DNA from: CAYMAZ01 sp964428185
GTDB lineage: Bacteria; Bacteroidota; Bacteroidia; Bacteroidales; DTU049
Length of the DNA: 64,000 nt
Reading direction: 5' to 3'
NCBI GenBank assembly: GCA_964428185.1
Contig: CAYRXH010000004.1
Coordinates: 14,560 to 78,559 of the forward strand
Below are positions 30,920 to 42,038 of the stretch, one piece after another; the stretch's first letter is position 1; each line of letters starts with the position of its first letter. The position numbers and the translations under genes are program-made. The notes under the pieces were generated by a model, which was not told where the DNA came from, did no database searches, and saw only the letters and a list, made by a program, of their open reading frames with translations.

Positions 30920-30945
30920 TTATTCATTATGTAATATAAAGAACC

Positions 30946-31575
30946 ATGTCAGGATTATTAGGAAAAAAAATCGGTATGACTAGCGTCTATGATGCCTCTG
31001 GGAAGAAAGTCCCATGCACTGTGATAGAAGCTGGTCCTTGTGTGGTTACTCAGGTAAAAACTTCAGATAAGGATGGTTATGATGCCATTCAATTAGGTTT
31101 TGAAGACAAAAAGGAAAAGCACACACCCAAAGCATTATCAAACCACTTTAAAAAAGCAGGAACATCACCCAAGAAAATTGTTCGTGAGTTTTCCCGTTTT
31201 GAAGAAGGAAAGCGAAAACAGTTTGGTGAGATCATTACTGTTGATGTCTTTATTGAGGGGGAATATATTGATGTTCAGGGAATATCTAAAGGAAAAGGCT
31301 TTCAGGGTGTTGTTAAACGTCACGGATTTGGTGGAGTTGGGGATCAGACTCATGGACAACATAACAGACTCAGAGCGCCTGGTTCCGTAGGAGCATCTTC
31401 TTATCCTTCCAGAGTATTTCCTGGAATGAGAATGGCCGGGCAAACCGGAAATCAAAAAGTGAAAGTCATCAATCTCGAGATTCTGAAAATATTTCCGGAA
31501 AAAAATCTAATAGTTGTTAAAGGGTCAGTTCCGGGACCTAAAGGTTCATATTTAAAACTGGAAAGATGGAGCTAA
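30946..31575 (+). CDS. rplC: 50S ribosomal protein L3
   Basis: Early 23S rRNA-binding protein near the peptidyl-transferase centre, 209 residues. [15 protein letters not shown] and the loop [21 protein letters not shown] region are typical of the family. Its end overlaps the rplD start by 10 bases, indicating translational coupling. Confidence 0.98.
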   Translation: MSGLLGKKIGMTSVYDASGKKVPCTVIEAGPCVVTQVKTSDKDGYDAIQLGFEDKKEKHTPKALSNHFKKAGTSPKKIVREFSRFEEGKRKQFGEIITVDVFIEGEYIDVQGISKGKGFQGVVKRHGFGGVGDQTHGQHNRLRAPGSVGASSYPSRVFPGMRMAGQTGNQKVKVINLEILKIFPEKNLIVVKGSVPGPKGSYLKLERWS

Positions 31576-32198
31576 AAGTATATAAAACAGATGGAACGCA
31601 GACTGAAAAGACTGCTGTATTGAATCCCGCCATTTTCGGGATTGAACCTAACGATCACGCCATTTATCTTGACGTGAAATCATTTATGGCCAATCAGAGA
31701 CAGGGTACTGCAAAGACAAGAGAACGCAGTGAAATGTCTGGAAGTACTAGAAAATTATTCCGCCAGAAAGGCACTGGAAACGCAAGACGTGGTGATATTA
31801 ATTCTCCGCTTCTCAGAGGTGGAGCCAGAGTATTTGGCCCTCGTCCACATGATTTCAGTATCAAAGTCAATAAAAAAGTAAAAGTGTTGGCAAGAAAAAG
31901 TGCTTTATCATATAAAGCTGCAAGCCAGGATATTACTGTTGTTGATGGGTTTCAAATGGAAGCACCAAAAACTCAGGAATTTGCTCAGATTCTGAAAAAT
32001 TTTGAATTTCAGAAGAAAAAAATACTTTTAGTGTTAGACGAAACAAATAAAAGTGTATTTTTGTCAACTCGAAATTTGCAGAATGTTAGAGTGTTAAATG
32101 CTTCAGAATTAAACACATATCAAGTTCTCTGGGCGAATAAAATGCTGATAACAGAAGACTCATTGAAGCAAATTGAGGAAATTTTGTTAAATAAATAA
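31566..32198 (+). CDS. rplD: 50S ribosomal protein L4
   Basis: 23S rRNA-binding protein lining the exit tunnel, 210 residues. The extended loop contains [16 protein letters not shown] and [14 protein letters not shown]. In enterobacteria L4 also represses its own operon; no such leader was recognised here. Starts inside the end of rplC. Confidence 0.97.
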   Translation: MELKVYKTDGTQTEKTAVLNPAIFGIEPNDHAIYLDVKSFMANQRQGTAKTRERSEMSGSTRKLFRQKGTGNARRGDINSPLLRGGARVFGPRPHDFSIKVNKKVKVLARKSALSYKAASQDITVVDGFQMEAPKTQEFAQILKNFEFQKKKILLVLDETNKSVFLSTRNLQNVRVLNASELNTYQVLWANKMLITEDSLKQIEEILLNK

Positions 32199-32210
32199 GC
32201 TGAAAAAGTC

Positions 32211-32507
32211 ATGAAAGACATTATATTGAAGCCGTTAATTACCGAAAAAATGACAACAGTGTCTGAGAAATTTGGCAACAGATATGGGTTTGTTGTTGTT
32301 AGATCAGCCACAAAAGATGAGATTAAATCAGCTGTTGAAGCATTGTATGATGTGAATGTGATTACTGTTAATACAATGATTTATTCTGGAAAGAGAAAAG
32401 CTAGAGGTACAAGACGTGGATTTGTTGCAGGTCATACAAAAGCTTTTAAAAAGGCAGTTGTCACTTTGAAAAAGGATCAGGTAATTGATTTTTACAGTAA
32501 CGTTTAG
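32211..32507 (+). CDS. rplW: 50S ribosomal protein L23
   Basis: Tunnel-exit protein, docking site for trigger factor and signal recognition particle, 98 residues. MKDIILKPLITEKMT and VNTMIYSGKRKARGTRRG are family signatures. It follows rplD after 12 bases. Confidence 0.97.
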   Translation: MKDIILKPLITEKMTTVSEKFGNRYGFVVVRSATKDEIKSAVEALYDVNVITVNTMIYSGKRKARGTRRGFVAGHTKAFKKAVVTLKKDQVIDFYSNV

Positions 32508-32526
32508 TTAAAAAAAAGAGAAAGCA

Positions 32527-33348
32527 ATGGCATTAAAGAAATACAAACCGGTTACTCCCGGTCAGAGATTTAAGGAAATCAGTGCTTTTGACGAGATTAC
32601 TTCGGCAAAGCCTGAAAAAAGTTTGCTTGTTACCAAAAAGAAATCCGGAGGTCGGAACGGCAGTGGTAAAATGACCATGCGATATATTGGCGGTGGTCAT
32701 AAACAAAAACACAGAATTATTGATTTTAAAAGAGAAAAGGAAAATATTACAGCTGTTGTAAAGACTATTGAGTATGACCCGAATCGTTCGGCACGAATTG
32801 CATTACTGGTATACAAGGATGGTGAAAAGAGATATATTATTGCACCACAGGGCTTGAAAGTTGGGCAGACTGTTGACAGTGGAAAAGGTGTCGCAGCAGA
32901 AGTTGGTAACTGCATGTATTTGAGTGAAGTTCCATTTGGGACTGTCATTCATAATATTGAACTGCGTCCCGGACAGGGTGCAAAAATTTCAAGAAGTGCA
33001 GGTTCTTATGCGCAGTTGATGTCAAGGGATGATAAATTTGCAATTCTCCGTATGCCATCGGGTGAAACAAGAATGATTTTACAGTCATGCAAGGCTACAA
33101 TCGGGATTGTTTCCAATCCTGATCATAATCTTGAGGTTTCCGGAAAAGCTGGTCGAAGTCGTTGGCTGGGGCGTCGTCCTAGAGTCAGGGGAGTTGTGAT
33201 GAATCCTGTTGATCATCCCATGGGTGGTGGAGAAGGTCGTGCTTCCGGAGGTCATCCAAGATCACGTAAAGGGATGCCTTCAAAAGGTTATAAAACACGA
33301 AAGAATAAAGTTACTGGTAAATATATTATCGAAAGACGTAAAAAATAA
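32527..33348 (+). CDS. rplB: 50S ribosomal protein L2
   Basis: Conserved 23S rRNA-binding protein needed for subunit association and peptidyl transfer, 273 residues. [18 protein letters not shown] in the N-terminal half and [15 protein letters not shown] at the C-terminus, which holds the conserved histidine, are intact. Lies between rplW and rpsS. Confidence 0.98.
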   Translation: MALKKYKPVTPGQRFKEISAFDEITSAKPEKSLLVTKKKSGGRNGSGKMTMRYIGGGHKQKHRIIDFKREKENITAVVKTIEYDPNRSARIALLVYKDGEKRYIIAPQGLKVGQTVDSGKGVAAEVGNCMYLSEVPFGTVIHNIELRPGQGAKISRSAGSYAQLMSRDDKFAILRMPSGETRMILQSCKATIGIVSNPDHNLEVSGKAGRSRWLGRRPRVRGVVMNPVDHPMGGGEGRASGGHPRSRKGMPSKGYKTRKNKVTGKYIIERRKK

Positions 33349-33353
33349 TTAAT

Positions 33354-33632
33354 ATGGCTCGTTCACTAAAAAAAGGACCGTTTGTACATTATAAATTAGA
33401 CAGGAAAATTCTGGAGCTGAATAATCAGGGAAAGAAGACCACAGTAAAAACCTGGTCAAGAAGTTCAATGATTACACCTGATTTTGTTGGTCATACTGTT
33501 GCAGTACATAACGGAAATAAATTCATCCCGGTGTATGTTACAGAGAATATGGTAGGTCACAAGCTCGGTGAGTTTGCACCAACCCGTATTTTCAGAGGAC
33601 ATGCAGGAAATAAGGATAAAGGCAAAAAGTAA
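33354..33632 (+). CDS. rpsS: 30S ribosomal protein S19
   Basis: 30S head protein that contacts S13 and the A-site region, 92 residues. [15 protein letters not shown] and [17 protein letters not shown] are diagnostic. It begins 5 bases after rplB. Confidence 0.98.
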   Translation: MARSLKKGPFVHYKLDRKILELNNQGKKTTVKTWSRSSMITPDFVGHTVAVHNGNKFIPVYVTENMVGHKLGEFAPTRIFRGHAGNKDKGKK

Positions 33633-33654
33633 GAATTTTTAAAAAGGAAACACA

Positions 33655-34068
33655 ATGGGTGCTAGAAAACATAACAGAGCAGAGTTGATGAAAGAGGCAA
33701 AGAAAAGCATATATTTTGCAAAACTCAGACATTGCCCCACATCACCCCGTAAAATGCGTCGTATGGCAGACCTTATTAGAGGAATGGAGGTTGAAAAAGC
33801 ATTACATACTCTTAAAATGGCTCCTCAGGAATCATCAATTCGGATGCGTAAATTATTATTATCTGCAATTGCCAACTGGCAACAGAAGAATGAAAGAATG
33901 CGTGTTGAGGATGCAAATTTGTTTGTAAAAACAGTTTTTGTAGATCAGGGAAGAAGTCTTAAGAGGTTACGCACTGCTCCTCAGGGACGAGGCTACAGGA
34001 TTCAGAAGCGTTCAAACCATGTGACGCTCATTATTGACAGTAAAGTGCCTCAACAGCAAGAAAATTAA
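33655..34068 (+). CDS. rplV: 50S ribosomal protein L22
   Basis: Tunnel-constriction protein with a long beta-hairpin, 137 residues. The motifs [14 protein letters not shown] and [14 protein letters not shown] [17 protein letters not shown] identify it. The N-terminus is extended by ~20 residues compared with E. coli L22, common in this phylum. Confidence 0.97.
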   Translation: MGARKHNRAELMKEAKKSIYFAKLRHCPTSPRKMRRMADLIRGMEVEKALHTLKMAPQESSIRMRKLLLSAIANWQQKNERMRVEDANLFVKTVFVDQGRSLKRLRTAPQGRGYRIQKRSNHVTLIIDSKVPQQQEN

Positions 34069-34095
34069 AATAAAAAATTAACCGATCAGATATTC

Positions 34096-34809
34096 ATGGG
34101 ACAGAAAACAAATCCGATAGCAAACAGATTAGGCATCATCAGAGCCTGGGATTCCAATTGGTATGGAGGTAAAACCTTTGCTGAAAAAATCGTTGGAGAT
34201 GAGAAGATCAGACAATATCTCAACGCAAGGCTTGCAAAGGCATCTATATCAAAGATATATATCGAAAGATCTCTAAAAGTAGTCACTGTTACTATTCACA
34301 CTGCTCGTCCTGGTGCTATTATTGGTGCAAAGGGACAGGAAGTCGATAAACTTAAGGAAGAACTTAAAAAAATTACGAGTCAGGACATTCAGATTAATAT
34401 TGTTGAGATCAAACGTCCTGAACTGGATGCAAGACTTGTGGCAGCGGCGGTTGCTAGACAGATTGAAGGTCGGATTTCATATAGACGTGCACTTAAAACA
34501 GCCATAGCAGCCACTATGAGACTTGGAGCTGAAGGTGTAAAAATTATGGTGTCTGGTCGCGTTGGTGGTGCAGAAATGGCAAGAACAGAACAATATAAGG
34601 AAGGTCGTATACCTCTTCATACACTGAGAGCTGACATTGATTATGCACTTGCTGAAGCTCACACCACATACGGACGTCTTGGGGTGAAAGTATGGATTTG
34701 CAAAGGTGAAGTTTATGGAAAACCTGATCTTTTTGAAGTGGCCGTACCTCAGAGAGAACGTGCCAAACCCAAGGCAATTAAATCATTTCGTAAAAGAAAC
34801 AAGAAATAA
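34096..34809 (+). CDS. rpsC: 30S ribosomal protein S3
   Basis: mRNA-entry protein with helicase activity at the 30S shoulder, 237 residues. [14 protein letters not shown] at the start, the KH-domain loop [14 protein letters not shown] and [15 protein letters not shown] are all present. The C-terminal tail is basic. Confidence 0.98.
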   Translation: MGQKTNPIANRLGIIRAWDSNWYGGKTFAEKIVGDEKIRQYLNARLAKASISKIYIERSLKVVTVTIHTARPGAIIGAKGQEVDKLKEELKKITSQDIQINIVEIKRPELDARLVAAAVARQIEGRISYRRALKTAIAATMRLGAEGVKIMVSGRVGGAEMARTEQYKEGRIPLHTLRADIDYALAEAHTTYGRLGVKVWICKGEVYGKPDLFEVAVPQRERAKPKAIKSFRKRNKK

Positions 34810-34835
34810 TAACAGGCTAAATAAGATACATTGCT

Positions 34836-35276
34836 ATGTTACAACCGAAGAAAACAAAATTCAGAAGACAACACAAACTGAAAGGTCAGTTTAAACGTAC
34901 TGCTACTTATCGTGGTACCGAATTGGCCTTCGGTTCATTCGGAATAAAATCACTTGAAACTGGATGGCTTACTGCCAGACAGATTGAAGCAGCCCGTCAG
35001 GCAGTATCACGTTATATGAAACGTGAAGGAAAAGTATGGATCAGGGTATTTCCTGACAAACCCTTGACAAAAAAACCTGCCGAAGTACGTATGGGAAAGG
35101 GAAAGGGAGCACCTGAACTGTTTGTCGCTGTTATTAACCCCGGACGCATGTTGTTTGAAGCAGAAGGAGTAACATTGGAAGTTGCAAAAGAAGCACTCCG
35201 CCTTGCTGCCCAGAAATTACCTGTGAAAACAAAATTTGTCATGCGTCGTGATTTTGTTGAAGAAACTAATATTTAA
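34836..35276 (+). CDS. rplP: 50S ribosomal protein L16
   Basis: Binds near the A-site of 23S rRNA, 146 residues. [37 protein letters not shown] (split in the family pattern) and [10 protein letters not shown] are diagnostic. It is followed after 8 bases by rpmC. Confidence 0.97.
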   Translation: MLQPKKTKFRRQHKLKGQFKRTATYRGTELAFGSFGIKSLETGWLTARQIEAARQAVSRYMKREGKVWIRVFPDKPLTKKPAEVRMGKGKGAPELFVAVINPGRMLFEAEGVTLEVAKEALRLAAQKLPVKTKFVMRRDFVEETNI

Positions 35277-35284
35277 GAGCCGCT

Positions 35285-35494
35285 ATGAAGTATGTTGTAA
35301 TAAAAGAGATGAGTACCAGTGAATTGCTGGAGCGCCTCACAGAAGAAAAAAAGCAGTTGACAAAATTAAAAATTAATCATGCTGTGACTCCTCTTGAAAA
35401 TCCTATGAAGATTCAGGAGTATAGAACAACCATCGCCAGAATCAAAACTGAACTGCGCAGAAGGGAAATTGAAAGTAATAAAAAAGAACAATAA
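35285..35494 (+). CDS. rpmC: 50S ribosomal protein L29
   Basis: Small two-helix tunnel-exit protein, 69 residues, recognised from ELLERLTEEKKQLTKLK and LENPMKIQEYRTTIARI. ATG 35285 was used; a second ATG at 35309 (MSTSELLERL) is possible. The order rplP-rpmC-rpsQ supports the call. Confidence 0.94.
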   Translation: MKYVVIKEMSTSELLERLTEEKKQLTKLKINHAVTPLENPMKIQEYRTTIARIKTELRRREIESNKKEQ

Positions 35495-35506
35495 GTATAC
35501 GGAAGT

Positions 35507-35761
35507 ATGGAACGTAATCTGAGAAAAGAGCGTATTGGTATCGTTGTCAGCAACAAAATGGACAAGTCCATTGTAGTCTTGACAGAGCTGAAAGAAAAGC
35601 ATCCTATGTATGGGAAGTTTATGAAAAGGTCAACCAAGTTTACTGCTCATGACGAAAAGAATGAAGCCAACATCGGAGATAAAGTTAAGATCATGGAAAC
35701 ACGCCCCATGAGCAAAAACAAATGTTGGAGATTAGTAGAAATTATTGAAAGAGCTTTATAA
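35507..35761 (+). CDS. rpsQ: 30S ribosomal protein S17
   Basis: OB-fold 16S rRNA-binding protein, 84 residues. [19 protein letters not shown] and [20 protein letters not shown] match the family. It ends 2 bases before rplN. Confidence 0.97.
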   Translation: MERNLRKERIGIVVSNKMDKSIVVLTELKEKHPMYGKFMKRSTKFTAHDEKNEANIGDKVKIMETRPMSKNKCWRLVEIIERAL

Positions 35762-35763
35762 TT

Positions 35764-36132
35764 ATGATACAGCAAGAATCCAGACTAAGGGTAGCAGATA
35801 ATAGCGGAGCAAAAGAAGTTTTATGTATCCGTGTTCTTGGGGGCACCCGTAAACGTTATGCACGCGTTGGCGATAAAATTATTGTCACAGTAAAAGATGC
35901 CTTGCCTTCAGGCAATATTAAAAAAGGAACAGTATCAAAAGCAGTTGTTGTTAGAACAAAAAAAGAAACCCGTCGTCCTGATGGTTCTTATATTAGGTTT
36001 GATGACAATGCTGTTGTTTTGCTTACTGCCAACGAAGAATTGAGGGGCACGCGTATATTCGGACCAGTACCTCGTGAGCTGCGTGACAAGCAGTATATGA
36101 AAATTGTCTCACTTGCACCTGAAGTGCTATAA
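35764..36132 (+). CDS. rplN: 50S ribosomal protein L14
   Basis: Subunit-interface protein, 122 residues. [38 protein letters not shown] and [12 protein letters not shown] are the universal L14 phrases. First gene of the spc-like block. Confidence 0.98.
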   Translation: MIQQESRLRVADNSGAKEVLCIRVLGGTRKRYARVGDKIIVTVKDALPSGNIKKGTVSKAVVVRTKKETRRPDGSYIRFDDNAVVLLTANEELRGTRIFGPVPRELRDKQYMKIVSLAPEVL

Positions 36133-36146
36133 ACATTATTTTAACC

Positions 36147-36467
36147 ATGAAACGAAAATTACATATTAAAAAAGGGGACCTTGTGAAGGTAATTGCCGGT
36201 GATAGTAAAGGTCATGAAGGCAAGGTTCTTAGAATTTTTCCTGAAGAGGAAATGGCTGTGGTTGAAGGTGCCAATATCATTAAAAAGCACACCAAACCAA
36301 ATGCAAAATATACACAGGGTGGAATTGTTGAAAAAGAATCTCCTGTCCATATTTCAAACTTACAGCTCGTTGATGCAAAGGGACAGGCTACCAGAATCGG
36401 AAGAAAGGCCGGAGCAGATAATAAACTAGTTCGTTATTCAAAAAAATCCGGGGAGGAAATTAAATAA
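36147..36467 (+). CDS. rplX: 50S ribosomal protein L24
   Basis: Early assembly protein with a KOW motif ([19 protein letters not shown]), 106 residues. Its stop codon overlaps the rplE start by one base. Confidence 0.97.
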   Translation: MKRKLHIKKGDLVKVIAGDSKGHEGKVLRIFPEEEMAVVEGANIIKKHTKPNAKYTQGGIVEKESPVHISNLQLVDAKGQATRIGRKAGADNKLVRYSKKSGEEIK

Positions 36468-37015
36468 TGGCTTACGTTGCAAGACTTAAGGAAAAATTTC
36501 AGAAGGACATCGTTCCTGCTTTAATGGAACAGTTTCAGTACAAAACTGTGATGCAGGTGCCTCGTATTCAGAAAATATGTCTGAATCAGGGGATAGGTGA
36601 TTCGATTGTTGACAAGAAACTTCTTGAGGCAGCAGTTGAGGAAATGTCAAATATTGCCGGACAGAAAGCTGTTCTTGCCAAATCAAAGAAGGATGTTTCT
36701 AACTTTAAACTCAGAAAGGGGATGCCCGTGGGTGTTCGTGTAACTCTGAGAGGTGAAAGAATGTATGAATTTCTGGATAGGTTGATTGCCGTGTCAATTC
36801 CAAGGGTTCGAGATTTCAAGGGTGTGAATGATAAAGGTTTTGATGGAAGAGGAAACTACTCTTTTGGAGTCACTGAACAGATTATTTTCCCTGAAATTAA
36901 TATAGATAAAATTCATAAGATAACAGGAATGGATGTAACAATTGTTACAACTGCCACATCCGATAAGGAAGCAATGGCACTGTTGAAAGAATTTGGTTTT
37001 CCATTTAAAAAGTAA
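36467..37015 (+). CDS. rplE: 50S ribosomal protein L5
   Basis: 5S rRNA-binding protein of the central protuberance, 182 residues. Motifs [17 protein letters not shown]-type [19 protein letters not shown], and FPEINIDKI are intact. The ATG shares one base with the rplX stop. Confidence 0.97.
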   Translation: MAYVARLKEKFQKDIVPALMEQFQYKTVMQVPRIQKICLNQGIGDSIVDKKLLEAAVEEMSNIAGQKAVLAKSKKDVSNFKLRKGMPVGVRVTLRGERMYEFLDRLIAVSIPRVRDFKGVNDKGFDGRGNYSFGVTEQIIFPEINIDKIHKITGMDVTIVTTATSDKEAMALLKEFGFPFKK

Positions 37016-37022
37016 CACTCAT

Positions 37023-37292
37023 ATGGCAAAAGAATCAATAAAAGCGAGAGAAAGAAAAAAGGAAGAACTCGTAGCAAAGTATGCCGAAAAAAGAGCTGCA
37101 CTGAAAGCAGCAGGTGATTGGGTAGCAATACAGAAATTACCCAAAAATTCTTCTAAGGTCAGGCTTCATAATCGCTGTAAGCTGACCGGGCGACCCAAGG
37201 GATATATGAGATATTTTGGTCTGTCCAGAATTAACTTCCGTGAAATGGCTAACAACGGCCTTATTCCTGGAGTTAAAAAAGCGAGCTGGTAG
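37023..37292 (+). CDS. rpsN: 30S ribosomal protein S14, zinc-free type
   Basis: 30S head protein of 89 residues. [16 protein letters not shown] was taken as the start; the longer frame from 36993 runs through the end of rplE. The C-terminal half reads [20 protein letters not shown] and has a single cysteine, so this is the long, zinc-free (C-) form and not the 61-residue zinc-ribbon form. Confidence 0.96.
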   Translation: MAKESIKARERKKEELVAKYAEKRAALKAAGDWVAIQKLPKNSSKVRLHNRCKLTGRPKGYMRYFGLSRINFREMANNGLIPGVKKASW

Positions 37293-37326
37293 TAGTTTAT
37301 TTGTTAACGAAAAAAAATGGAATAAA

Positions 37327-37725
37327 ATGATAACCGATCCGATTGCAGATTATTTAACAAGAGTCAGAAATGCCATTGCGGCCAAACATAAGATTGTAGA
37401 AATTCCTGCTTCAAAAATGAAAAAAGGAATCACTGAGATTTTATACGAACAGGGATATATCCTGAATTACAAATTTGAAATGAAGGATAAGTTTGAGATG
37501 ATAAAAATTGCTCTTAAATATGATCCTGTCAGCAAACTTCCGGCAATTACTGAATTAACCAGAGCCAGCAAGCCAGGTTTAAGGAAATATGCAGATGTTC
37601 ATTCTCTGCCGAGAGTAATGAATGGTCTTGGTATTGCTATCATCAGTACTTCAAAAGGTCTGATGACTGAAAAGGAATCAAGAAAGCAGAATATCGGCGG
37701 TGAAGTTATTTGTTACGTATCGTAA
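37327..37725 (+). CDS. rpsH: 30S ribosomal protein S8
   Basis: Central-domain 16S rRNA-binding protein, 132 residues; a translational repressor of its operon in E. coli. Start [16 protein letters not shown] at 37327 is the family N-terminus; the frame open from 37216 overlaps rpsN and is not used. C-terminal [15 protein letters not shown] and [10 protein letters not shown] are conserved. Confidence 0.96.
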   Translation: MITDPIADYLTRVRNAIAAKHKIVEIPASKMKKGITEILYEQGYILNYKFEMKDKFEMIKIALKYDPVSKLPAITELTRASKPGLRKYADVHSLPRVMNGLGIAIISTSKGLMTEKESRKQNIGGEVICYVS

Positions 37726-37737
37726 AATTTTGAAACA

Positions 37738-38292
37738 ATGTCAAGAATAGGAAAATTACCGGTTGAATTACCCAAGGGTGTTGAGATAACAGTGAACGGA
37801 GAGAATCTTATTACCGTTAAAGGACCACTTGGACAATTGCAGCAACAGGTTGACAAATCAATCACCCTGAAGCAGGAAGGAAATATTGTCACTTTTGAGA
37901 GAGCTAGTGATGAAAAGCAACACAGAGCAAACCATGGTCTTTACCGTGCTTTGATTGCCAATATGGTAACTGGTGTAAGCACTGGGTTTGAAACCAAACA
38001 AGAGCTTGTAGGTGTTGGATACAGAGCGCAGGCCAACGGACAAGTCCTTGAATTATCTCTTGGATATTCTCATAATATCATATTTGAAATTCCTTCAGAG
38101 GTAAAAGTTGAAACGATTACTGAAAAAGGGAAGAATCCAATGATAATATTAAAATCAATTGATAAACAATTGATCGGACAAGTGGCTGCAAAAATACGTT
38201 CCTTTAGAAAACCAGAACCATACAAGGGCAAAGGTATTCGCTTTGAAGGTGAAGTGATTCGTCGTAAAGCCGGTAAGGCTGCAGCCAAATAG
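37738..38292 (+). CDS. rplF: 50S ribosomal protein L6
   Basis: Two-domain protein near the factor-binding site, 184 residues. MSRIGKLPVELPKGV and PEPYKGKGIRFEGEVIRRKAGK-type C-terminus match the family. Lies between rpsH and rplR in spc order. Confidence 0.97.
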   Translation: MSRIGKLPVELPKGVEITVNGENLITVKGPLGQLQQQVDKSITLKQEGNIVTFERASDEKQHRANHGLYRALIANMVTGVSTGFETKQELVGVGYRAQANGQVLELSLGYSHNIIFEIPSEVKVETITEKGKNPMIILKSIDKQLIGQVAAKIRSFRKPEPYKGKGIRFEGEVIRRKAGKAAAK

Positions 38293-38316
38293 TAACTGAT
38301 TGAAATACATAGAATA

Positions 38317-38685
38317 ATGATAGCAAAACAAAAAAATCAAAAATCGTATCGCAGACAGCGGATTAAAATGAGAATCCGTAAGGTTGTGACCGGCACTGCA
38401 GAAAGGCCAAGACTCACAGTATTTCGCAGTACAAAAGAGATATACGTACAGCTGATTGACGATAATGCAGGGGTCACTCTGTTGAGCGCCTCTTCCAAAA
38501 CCAAGGGTGTCGCTGAGCAAAAAGGGACCAAATCTGAAAAAGCTGCTTTGGTAGGTAAACTCATTGCAGAAAGAGCAATCGAACAAAATATTCAATCAGT
38601 TGTTTTTGACAGGAATGGTTATTTATATCACGGTCGTGTGAAAGCATTAGCAGATGCGGCCAGAGAAGGTGGACTTAAATTTTAA
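38317..38685 (+). CDS. rplR: 50S ribosomal protein L18
   Basis: 5S rRNA-binding protein, 122 residues. Motifs [20 protein letters not shown] and [22 protein letters not shown] are diagnostic. It ends 6 bases before rpsE. Confidence 0.97.
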   Translation: MIAKQKNQKSYRRQRIKMRIRKVVTGTAERPRLTVFRSTKEIYVQLIDDNAGVTLLSASSKTKGVAEQKGTKSEKAALVGKLIAERAIEQNIQSVVFDRNGYLYHGRVKALADAAREGGLKF

Positions 38686-38691
38686 TTTGAT

Positions 38692-39210
38692 ATGGCGAAC
38701 GCAAATATAAAAAGAGTTAGATCAAGCGAAATAGAACTGAAAGACCGCTTGGTAGGTATTCAAAGGGTAACCAAAGTGACCAAAGGGGGTCGTACATTCA
38801 GTTTTTCAGCAATTGTGGTTGTTGGGAATGAAAATGGTGTGGTTGGCCATGGGCTTGGAAAAGCCAAGGAAGTTACATCGGCTATTTCAAAAGGAATAGA
38901 TGATGCCAAGAAGAACCTTGTTCAGATTCCTGTTATTAATGGTACAATACCTCATGCTCAGGAGGGAAAATACTGTGGAGCACGAGTTCTAGTCAAGCCT
39001 GCTGCACCCGGTACTGGTATTATTGCCGGTGGTGCTATGCGCGCTGTACTTGAAAGTGTTGGTATAAAAGATGTATTGGCAAAATCTAAGGGTTCATCAA
39101 ACCCTCACAGTTTGGTCAAAGCAACATTAAATGCACTGATTCATCTGAAAGATGCCCGAACTGTTGCTCAGCTCAGAGGTGTTGAAATGGATAAAGTGTT
39201 TAACGGATAA
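38692..39210 (+). CDS. rpsE: 30S ribosomal protein S5
   Basis: Accuracy-determining protein next to S4, 172 residues. The dsRNA-binding-like N-domain contains [18 protein letters not shown] and [15 protein letters not shown]; the C-domain has [18 protein letters not shown]. Full length and normal. Confidence 0.98.
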   Translation: MANANIKRVRSSEIELKDRLVGIQRVTKVTKGGRTFSFSAIVVVGNENGVVGHGLGKAKEVTSAISKGIDDAKKNLVQIPVINGTIPHAQEGKYCGARVLVKPAAPGTGIIAGGAMRAVLESVGIKDVLAKSKGSSNPHSLVKATLNALIHLKDARTVAQLRGVEMDKVFNG

Positions 39211-39216
39211 TCCCGA

Positions 39217-39402
39217 ATGTATATGAAAAAGATCAAAATTACCCTGAAAAAAAGTGTGATCGGAAGACCAAAAAAGCAGCGGCTGACCGTGGAAGCACTT
39301 GGAATTAAAAAAGTTAACGATTCTGTAGAAAAGGAAGAAACTCCACAGATTAAGGGGATGGTTAAAACAATACTGCACCTGGTTGAAGTTAAAGAGATTT
39401 AA
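39217..39402 (+). CDS. rpmD: 50S ribosomal protein L30
   Basis: Small protein of 61 residues (59 if the second ATG at 39223 is used). [19 protein letters not shown] and [15 protein letters not shown] are typical L30 strands, and it sits between rpsE and rplO as expected. Confidence 0.93.
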   Translation: MYMKKIKITLKKSVIGRPKKQRLTVEALGIKKVNDSVEKEETPQIKGMVKTILHLVEVKEI

Positions 39403-39424
39403 TAATTATTAAAGAATTGATACA

Positions 39425-39871
39425 ATGGATTTAAGTAATTTAAAACCTGCAAAAGGCTCAGTCAAGAAGGAGAAAAGAATAGGCAGAGGTGAAGGCTCCG
39501 GTCATGGTGGTACATCTACTCGTGGTCATAAAGGTGCACGCTCCAGAAGTGGCTATTCTCAGAAAATTGGTTTCGAAGGAGGACAGATGCCTTTGTATCG
39601 CCGTATTCCGAAATTTGGATTTAAAAACCCCGGAAGAGTTGAGTACAGAGCCATCAATATTGATACAATTCAGAAACTTTCTGAAGCAACAAAACAAACT
39701 GAAATCACTCCTGAACTGATGATGCAGAATGGGTTGATTGCAAAGCATGATCTTGTGAAAGTGCTTTCAAAGGGTGAACTTTCATCAGGTATTACTGTAA
39801 TTGCACATGCATTCAGCAAGGAAGCTATACGTAAAATTGAAGAAAAAGGTGGTTATGCAATTAAAATTTAA
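39425..39871 (+). CDS. rplO: 50S ribosomal protein L15
   Basis: Late-assembly protein, 148 residues. The glycine-rich N-terminus RIGRGEGSGHGGTSTRGHKG and the patch YRRIPKFGFKNP are diagnostic. It ends 3 bases before secY. Confidence 0.97.
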   Translation: MDLSNLKPAKGSVKKEKRIGRGEGSGHGGTSTRGHKGARSRSGYSQKIGFEGGQMPLYRRIPKFGFKNPGRVEYRAINIDTIQKLSEATKQTEITPELMMQNGLIAKHDLVKVLSKGELSSGITVIAHAFSKEAIRKIEEKGGYAIKI

Positions 39872-39874
39872 CCC

Positions 39875-41233
39875 ATGAAAAGATTCATACAGACACTGAA
39901 AAACATCTATAAGATAGAAGAACTTCGCAAACGGATTTTTTATACTCTTGGTATTATTCTAATTTATCGTTTGGGGTCATTTATTGTGCTTCCTGGTGTT
40001 GATCCAAAAGCTCTTGGCGCATTACAGAATCAATCTAGTGATGGCTTGCTTGGTCTGCTAAATATGTTTTCAGGTGGGGCCTTTTCAAATGCTTCGGTTT
40101 TTGCTTTGGGTATTATGCCCTATATTTCAGCATCAATAGTTGTTCAATTGCTTGGAATTGCGGTTCCTTATTTTCAAAAACTGCAGCGTGAAGGAGAAAG
40201 TGGAAGGAAAAAAATTAACCAGATTACTAGATATCTAACAGTGCTTGTAACATTGGGACAAGCTCCTGCTTACATTTCAAATCTTGTAGCTCAATTACCC
40301 AATACTGCTATTTATCCGTTTGATGCTGCTTTCAGTACTCCACCATTCTTTTTCTGGTTTTCGTCTGTCGCTATATTAATTTCAGGAACACTGTTTGTTA
40401 TGTGGCTGGGTGAAAAGATTACAGACAAAGGTATTGGTAATGGAATTTCACTTATTATCATGATTGGAATTATTGCACAATTGCCATTTGCATTGTTTGC
40501 AGAATTCATTTCACGTGTTGAGCAGCAATCTGGAGGGCTGGTGGTGTTTGTTGTCGAGTTGATAATTTTAATTTTGGTGGTTATTCTCTGTATTTTGCTG
40601 GTTCAGGGAACAAGAAGAATTCCTGTACAATTTGCCAAAAGAGTGATCGGAAACAAACAATATGGAGGAGTCAGACAATATATTCCTCTGAAAGTTAATG
40701 CCTCTGGTGTAATGCCAATTATTTTTGCACAGGCTATCATGTTTGTTCCAATCACCATTGCAGGTTTCAGCAGTTCAGAGACTATGTCTGGATTTGCAGC
40801 TGCATTTTCCGATTTTAATGGTTTTTGGTATAATTTAACTTTTGCAATTCTCATCGTTGCATTTACATATTTCTATACTGCCATTACCATCAATCCAACA
40901 CAGATGGCTGATGACATGAAGAAAAACGGCGGTTTTATTCCAGGTATTAAACCAGGTAAAAAAACTGCCGAATTTATTGATACAGTGATGTCAAAAATAA
41001 CCCTTCCGGGTTCATTATTCTTAGCTTTTGTTGCGATTATGCCATCTTTGGTTCACCTGATTGGTGTAAATCCGCAATTTTCGCAGTTTTATGGTGGCAC
41101 TTCACTGCTGATTTTGGTTGGTGTTGTGCTTGATACGCTTCAGCAAATTGAAAGCCATTTGCTGATGAGACACTATGATGGTTTAACCAAATCCGGAAGA
41201 ATTAAGGGAAGATCCTCAACAGGGATGATCTAA
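39875..41233 (+). CDS. secY: Protein translocase channel subunit SecY
   Basis: Pore of the general secretion channel, 452 residues with about ten membrane helices. Signatures are FFTLGIILIYRLGSFIVLPG-like TLGIILIYRLGSFIVLPG, LGIMPYISASIVVQLL and QYIPLKVNASGVMPIIFAQ, followed by NPTQMADDMKKNGGFIPG. It is cotranscribed with the ribosomal genes, as in most bacteria. secE is not in the window. Confidence 0.97.
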   Translation: MKRFIQTLKNIYKIEELRKRIFYTLGIILIYRLGSFIVLPGVDPKALGALQNQSSDGLLGLLNMFSGGAFSNASVFALGIMPYISASIVVQLLGIAVPYFQKLQREGESGRKKINQITRYLTVLVTLGQAPAYISNLVAQLPNTAIYPFDAAFSTPPFFFWFSSVAILISGTLFVMWLGEKITDKGIGNGISLIIMIGIIAQLPFALFAEFISRVEQQSGGLVVFVVELIILILVVILCILLVQGTRRIPVQFAKRVIGNKQYGGVRQYIPLKVNASGVMPIIFAQAIMFVPITIAGFSSSETMSGFAAAFSDFNGFWYNLTFAILIVAFTYFYTAITINPTQMADDMKKNGGFIPGIKPGKKTAEFIDTVMSKITLPGSLFLAFVAIMPSLVHLIGVNPQFSQFYGGTSLLILVGVVLDTLQQIESHLLMRHYDGLTKSGRIKGRSSTGMI

Positions 41234-41243
41234 TACTTAAGGT

Positions 41244-42038
41244 ATGATTATCAACTCCGAAGAAGACCTTTTCTTTATTAAACAAAGTTCTTTGCTTGTT
41301 GGAAAAACACTTGGGGAAGTAGCAAAACAGATACGTCCCGGAATTAGTTCAAGAATGCTTGATCTGATTGCAGAGGAATTTATCAGGAGTAACGGTGGTA
41401 TTCCTGCCTTTAAAGGTTACAGAGGCTATCCTGCAACACTTTGCATCTCATTGAATGATGTTGTGGTGCATGGTATTCCTAGTTCTGAAGAATTAAAGGA
41501 AGGTGATATTGTGTCTGTGGATTGTGGTGTAATAATGAATGGAATGTTTGGAGATTATGCATACACATTTGTTATTGGTGAAGTTGATGATTCAATTCAT
41601 CATCTGGTGAATAAAACATACGAGAGTTTGTTTCAGGGAGTAGAAGCCGCTGTTTCCGGAAATACCACAGGACATATCGGATATGCTGTTCAGACTTATG
41701 TTGAAAAGCATGGTTTTTCAGTTGTGCGTGAATTGGTTGGTCATGGAATTGGGAAGGTACTTCATGATAAACCGGAGATTCCAAATTTTGGAAAAAGGGG
41801 AAAAGGACAAAAACTGGAAACTGGCATGGCTATTTGTATTGAACCGATGATAAATATGGGAAAAAGAAATGTGTATCAGGCCCGTGACGGATGGACGATT
41901 CGTACTATGGACGGAAAACCTTCGGCGCATTTTGAACATATGGTGGTCGTTGGAGAGAGTGAGCCTCAGGTGTTATCAACATACGAATATATTGAAGAAA
42001 ACATAAATAAAAATATATGGCTAAGCAACCGGCTATAG
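41244..42038 (+). CDS. map: Type I methionine aminopeptidase
   Basis: Removes N-terminal methionine from nascent proteins, 264 residues. The five dinuclear-metal ligands are found in [31 protein letters not shown] and [10 protein letters not shown]. The C-terminus overlaps infA by 22 bases, suggesting coupling. Confidence 0.97.
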   Translation: MIINSEEDLFFIKQSSLLVGKTLGEVAKQIRPGISSRMLDLIAEEFIRSNGGIPAFKGYRGYPATLCISLNDVVVHGIPSSEELKEGDIVSVDCGVIMNGMFGDYAYTFVIGEVDDSIHHLVNKTYESLFQGVEAAVSGNTTGHIGYAVQTYVEKHGFSVVRELVGHGIGKVLHDKPEIPNFGKRGKGQKLETGMAICIEPMINMGKRNVYQARDGWTIRTMDGKPSAHFEHMVVVGESEPQVLSTYEYIEENINKNIWLSNRL

